6,071 nucleotides of DNA from Flavobacteriales bacterium (lineage in GTDB: Bacteria; Bacteroidota; Bacteroidia; Flavobacteriales_D; Parvicellaceae), in NCBI GenBank assembly GCA_027047735.1, contig JALTUD010000302.1:1-6071 (forward strand). Direction: 5' to 3'. The notes below the pieces were generated by a model that saw only the letters and a program-made list of their open reading frames with translations, did not search any database and was not told the DNA's origin. Both the position numbers and the translations under genes were made by a program. Shown here one piece after another: positions 5,946 to 6,071 of the stretch (position 1 is its first letter; each line of letters opens with the position of its first letter).

Positions 5946-6071
5946 TTAGTTTCTTAAAACTTTTCCGGTTTGTAAAATACTTTGGATTCTTTCAAGGGTT
6001 TTCTTTTCAGTACAAAGCTCTAAAAAGGCTCTTCTTTCCAAATCTAAAAGGTATTGTTCTGATACTTCAGT
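5946..6071 (-). CDS. C-terminal end of probable 3-hydroxyacyl-CoA dehydrogenase / enoyl-CoA hydratase (partial)
   Basis: On the minus strand the frame is open from the window edge to a TAA at 5948-5946 and gives 41 residues, ending LERIQSILQTGKVLRN. It includes SEQYLLDLERRAFLELCTEKKTLERI (written here only as SEQYLLDLERRAF, then LELCTEKKTLERI), which resembles the C-terminal tail of flavobacterial FadB/FadJ-like 3-hydroxyacyl-CoA dehydrogenases, proteins of about 800 aa. No catalytic motif lies in the visible part, so the call rests on recognition of this tail and on position directly before thiolase and acyl-CoA dehydrogenase. It would provide the hydration and 3-hydroxyacyl oxidation steps missing from the other two genes. 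It ends 35 nt before the thiolase start, consistent with co-transcription. Confidence 0.6.
   Translation of the reverse strand, partial: TEVSEQYLLDLERRAFLELCTEKKTLERIQSILQTGKVLRN

Noticed and set aside
1..6071. A new defence or mobile gene system
   Set aside because: All coding sequence is accounted for by core metabolic genes (fumarase, trans-sulfuration enzyme, beta-oxidation enzymes). No transposase, nuclease, toxin or phage-like gene is present.

Overview
The window reads as a chromosomal segment of a low-GC Bacteroidota bacterium, most likely a flavobacterium. The protein sequences, the lack of strong Shine-Dalgarno sequences before the genes, a TAnnTTTG-like -7 promoter element (TAACTTTA) before the second gene, and the gene order 3-hydroxyacyl-CoA dehydrogenase / thiolase / acyl-CoA dehydrogenase all point that way. 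This placement comes from recognition alone; no database search was possible.

Layout. Positions 1-887 (+) hold the C-terminal two thirds of class II fumarase (fumC), cut by the window edge. Positions 888-1336 are a long non-coding gap made almost entirely of inverted-repeat DNA: a 146-bp two-hairpin repeat (copy A, whose first hairpin also looks like the fumC terminator), then a 159-bp imperfect palindrome, then a truncated third copy of the palindrome's end, then a probable promoter. Positions 1337-2590 (+) encode a PLP-dependent trans-sulfuration enzyme (cystathionine gamma-synthase / methionine gamma-lyase family). Positions 2591-2864 separate convergent genes and hold copy B of the two-hairpin repeat in the opposite orientation, plus a clear terminator for the minus-strand genes.

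Positions 2865-6071 (-) are a fatty-acid beta-oxidation operon, transcribed right to left. It contains the last 41 residues of a gene that looks like the 3-hydroxyacyl-CoA dehydrogenase (FadB/FadJ-like), a complete thiolase (FadA-like, 392 aa) and a complete acyl-CoA dehydrogenase with a C-terminal extension (599 aa). Together these cover the acyl-CoA oxidation, 3-hydroxyacyl oxidation and thiolysis steps. A perfect palindrome lies between thiolase and acyl-CoA dehydrogenase.

The genes are ordinary metabolic genes. The most interesting content is intergenic. The two-hairpin repeat occurs twice with nearly invariant linker blocks but with unrelated stem sequences that each remain self-complementary, as expected for a mobile or structure-selected repeat family.
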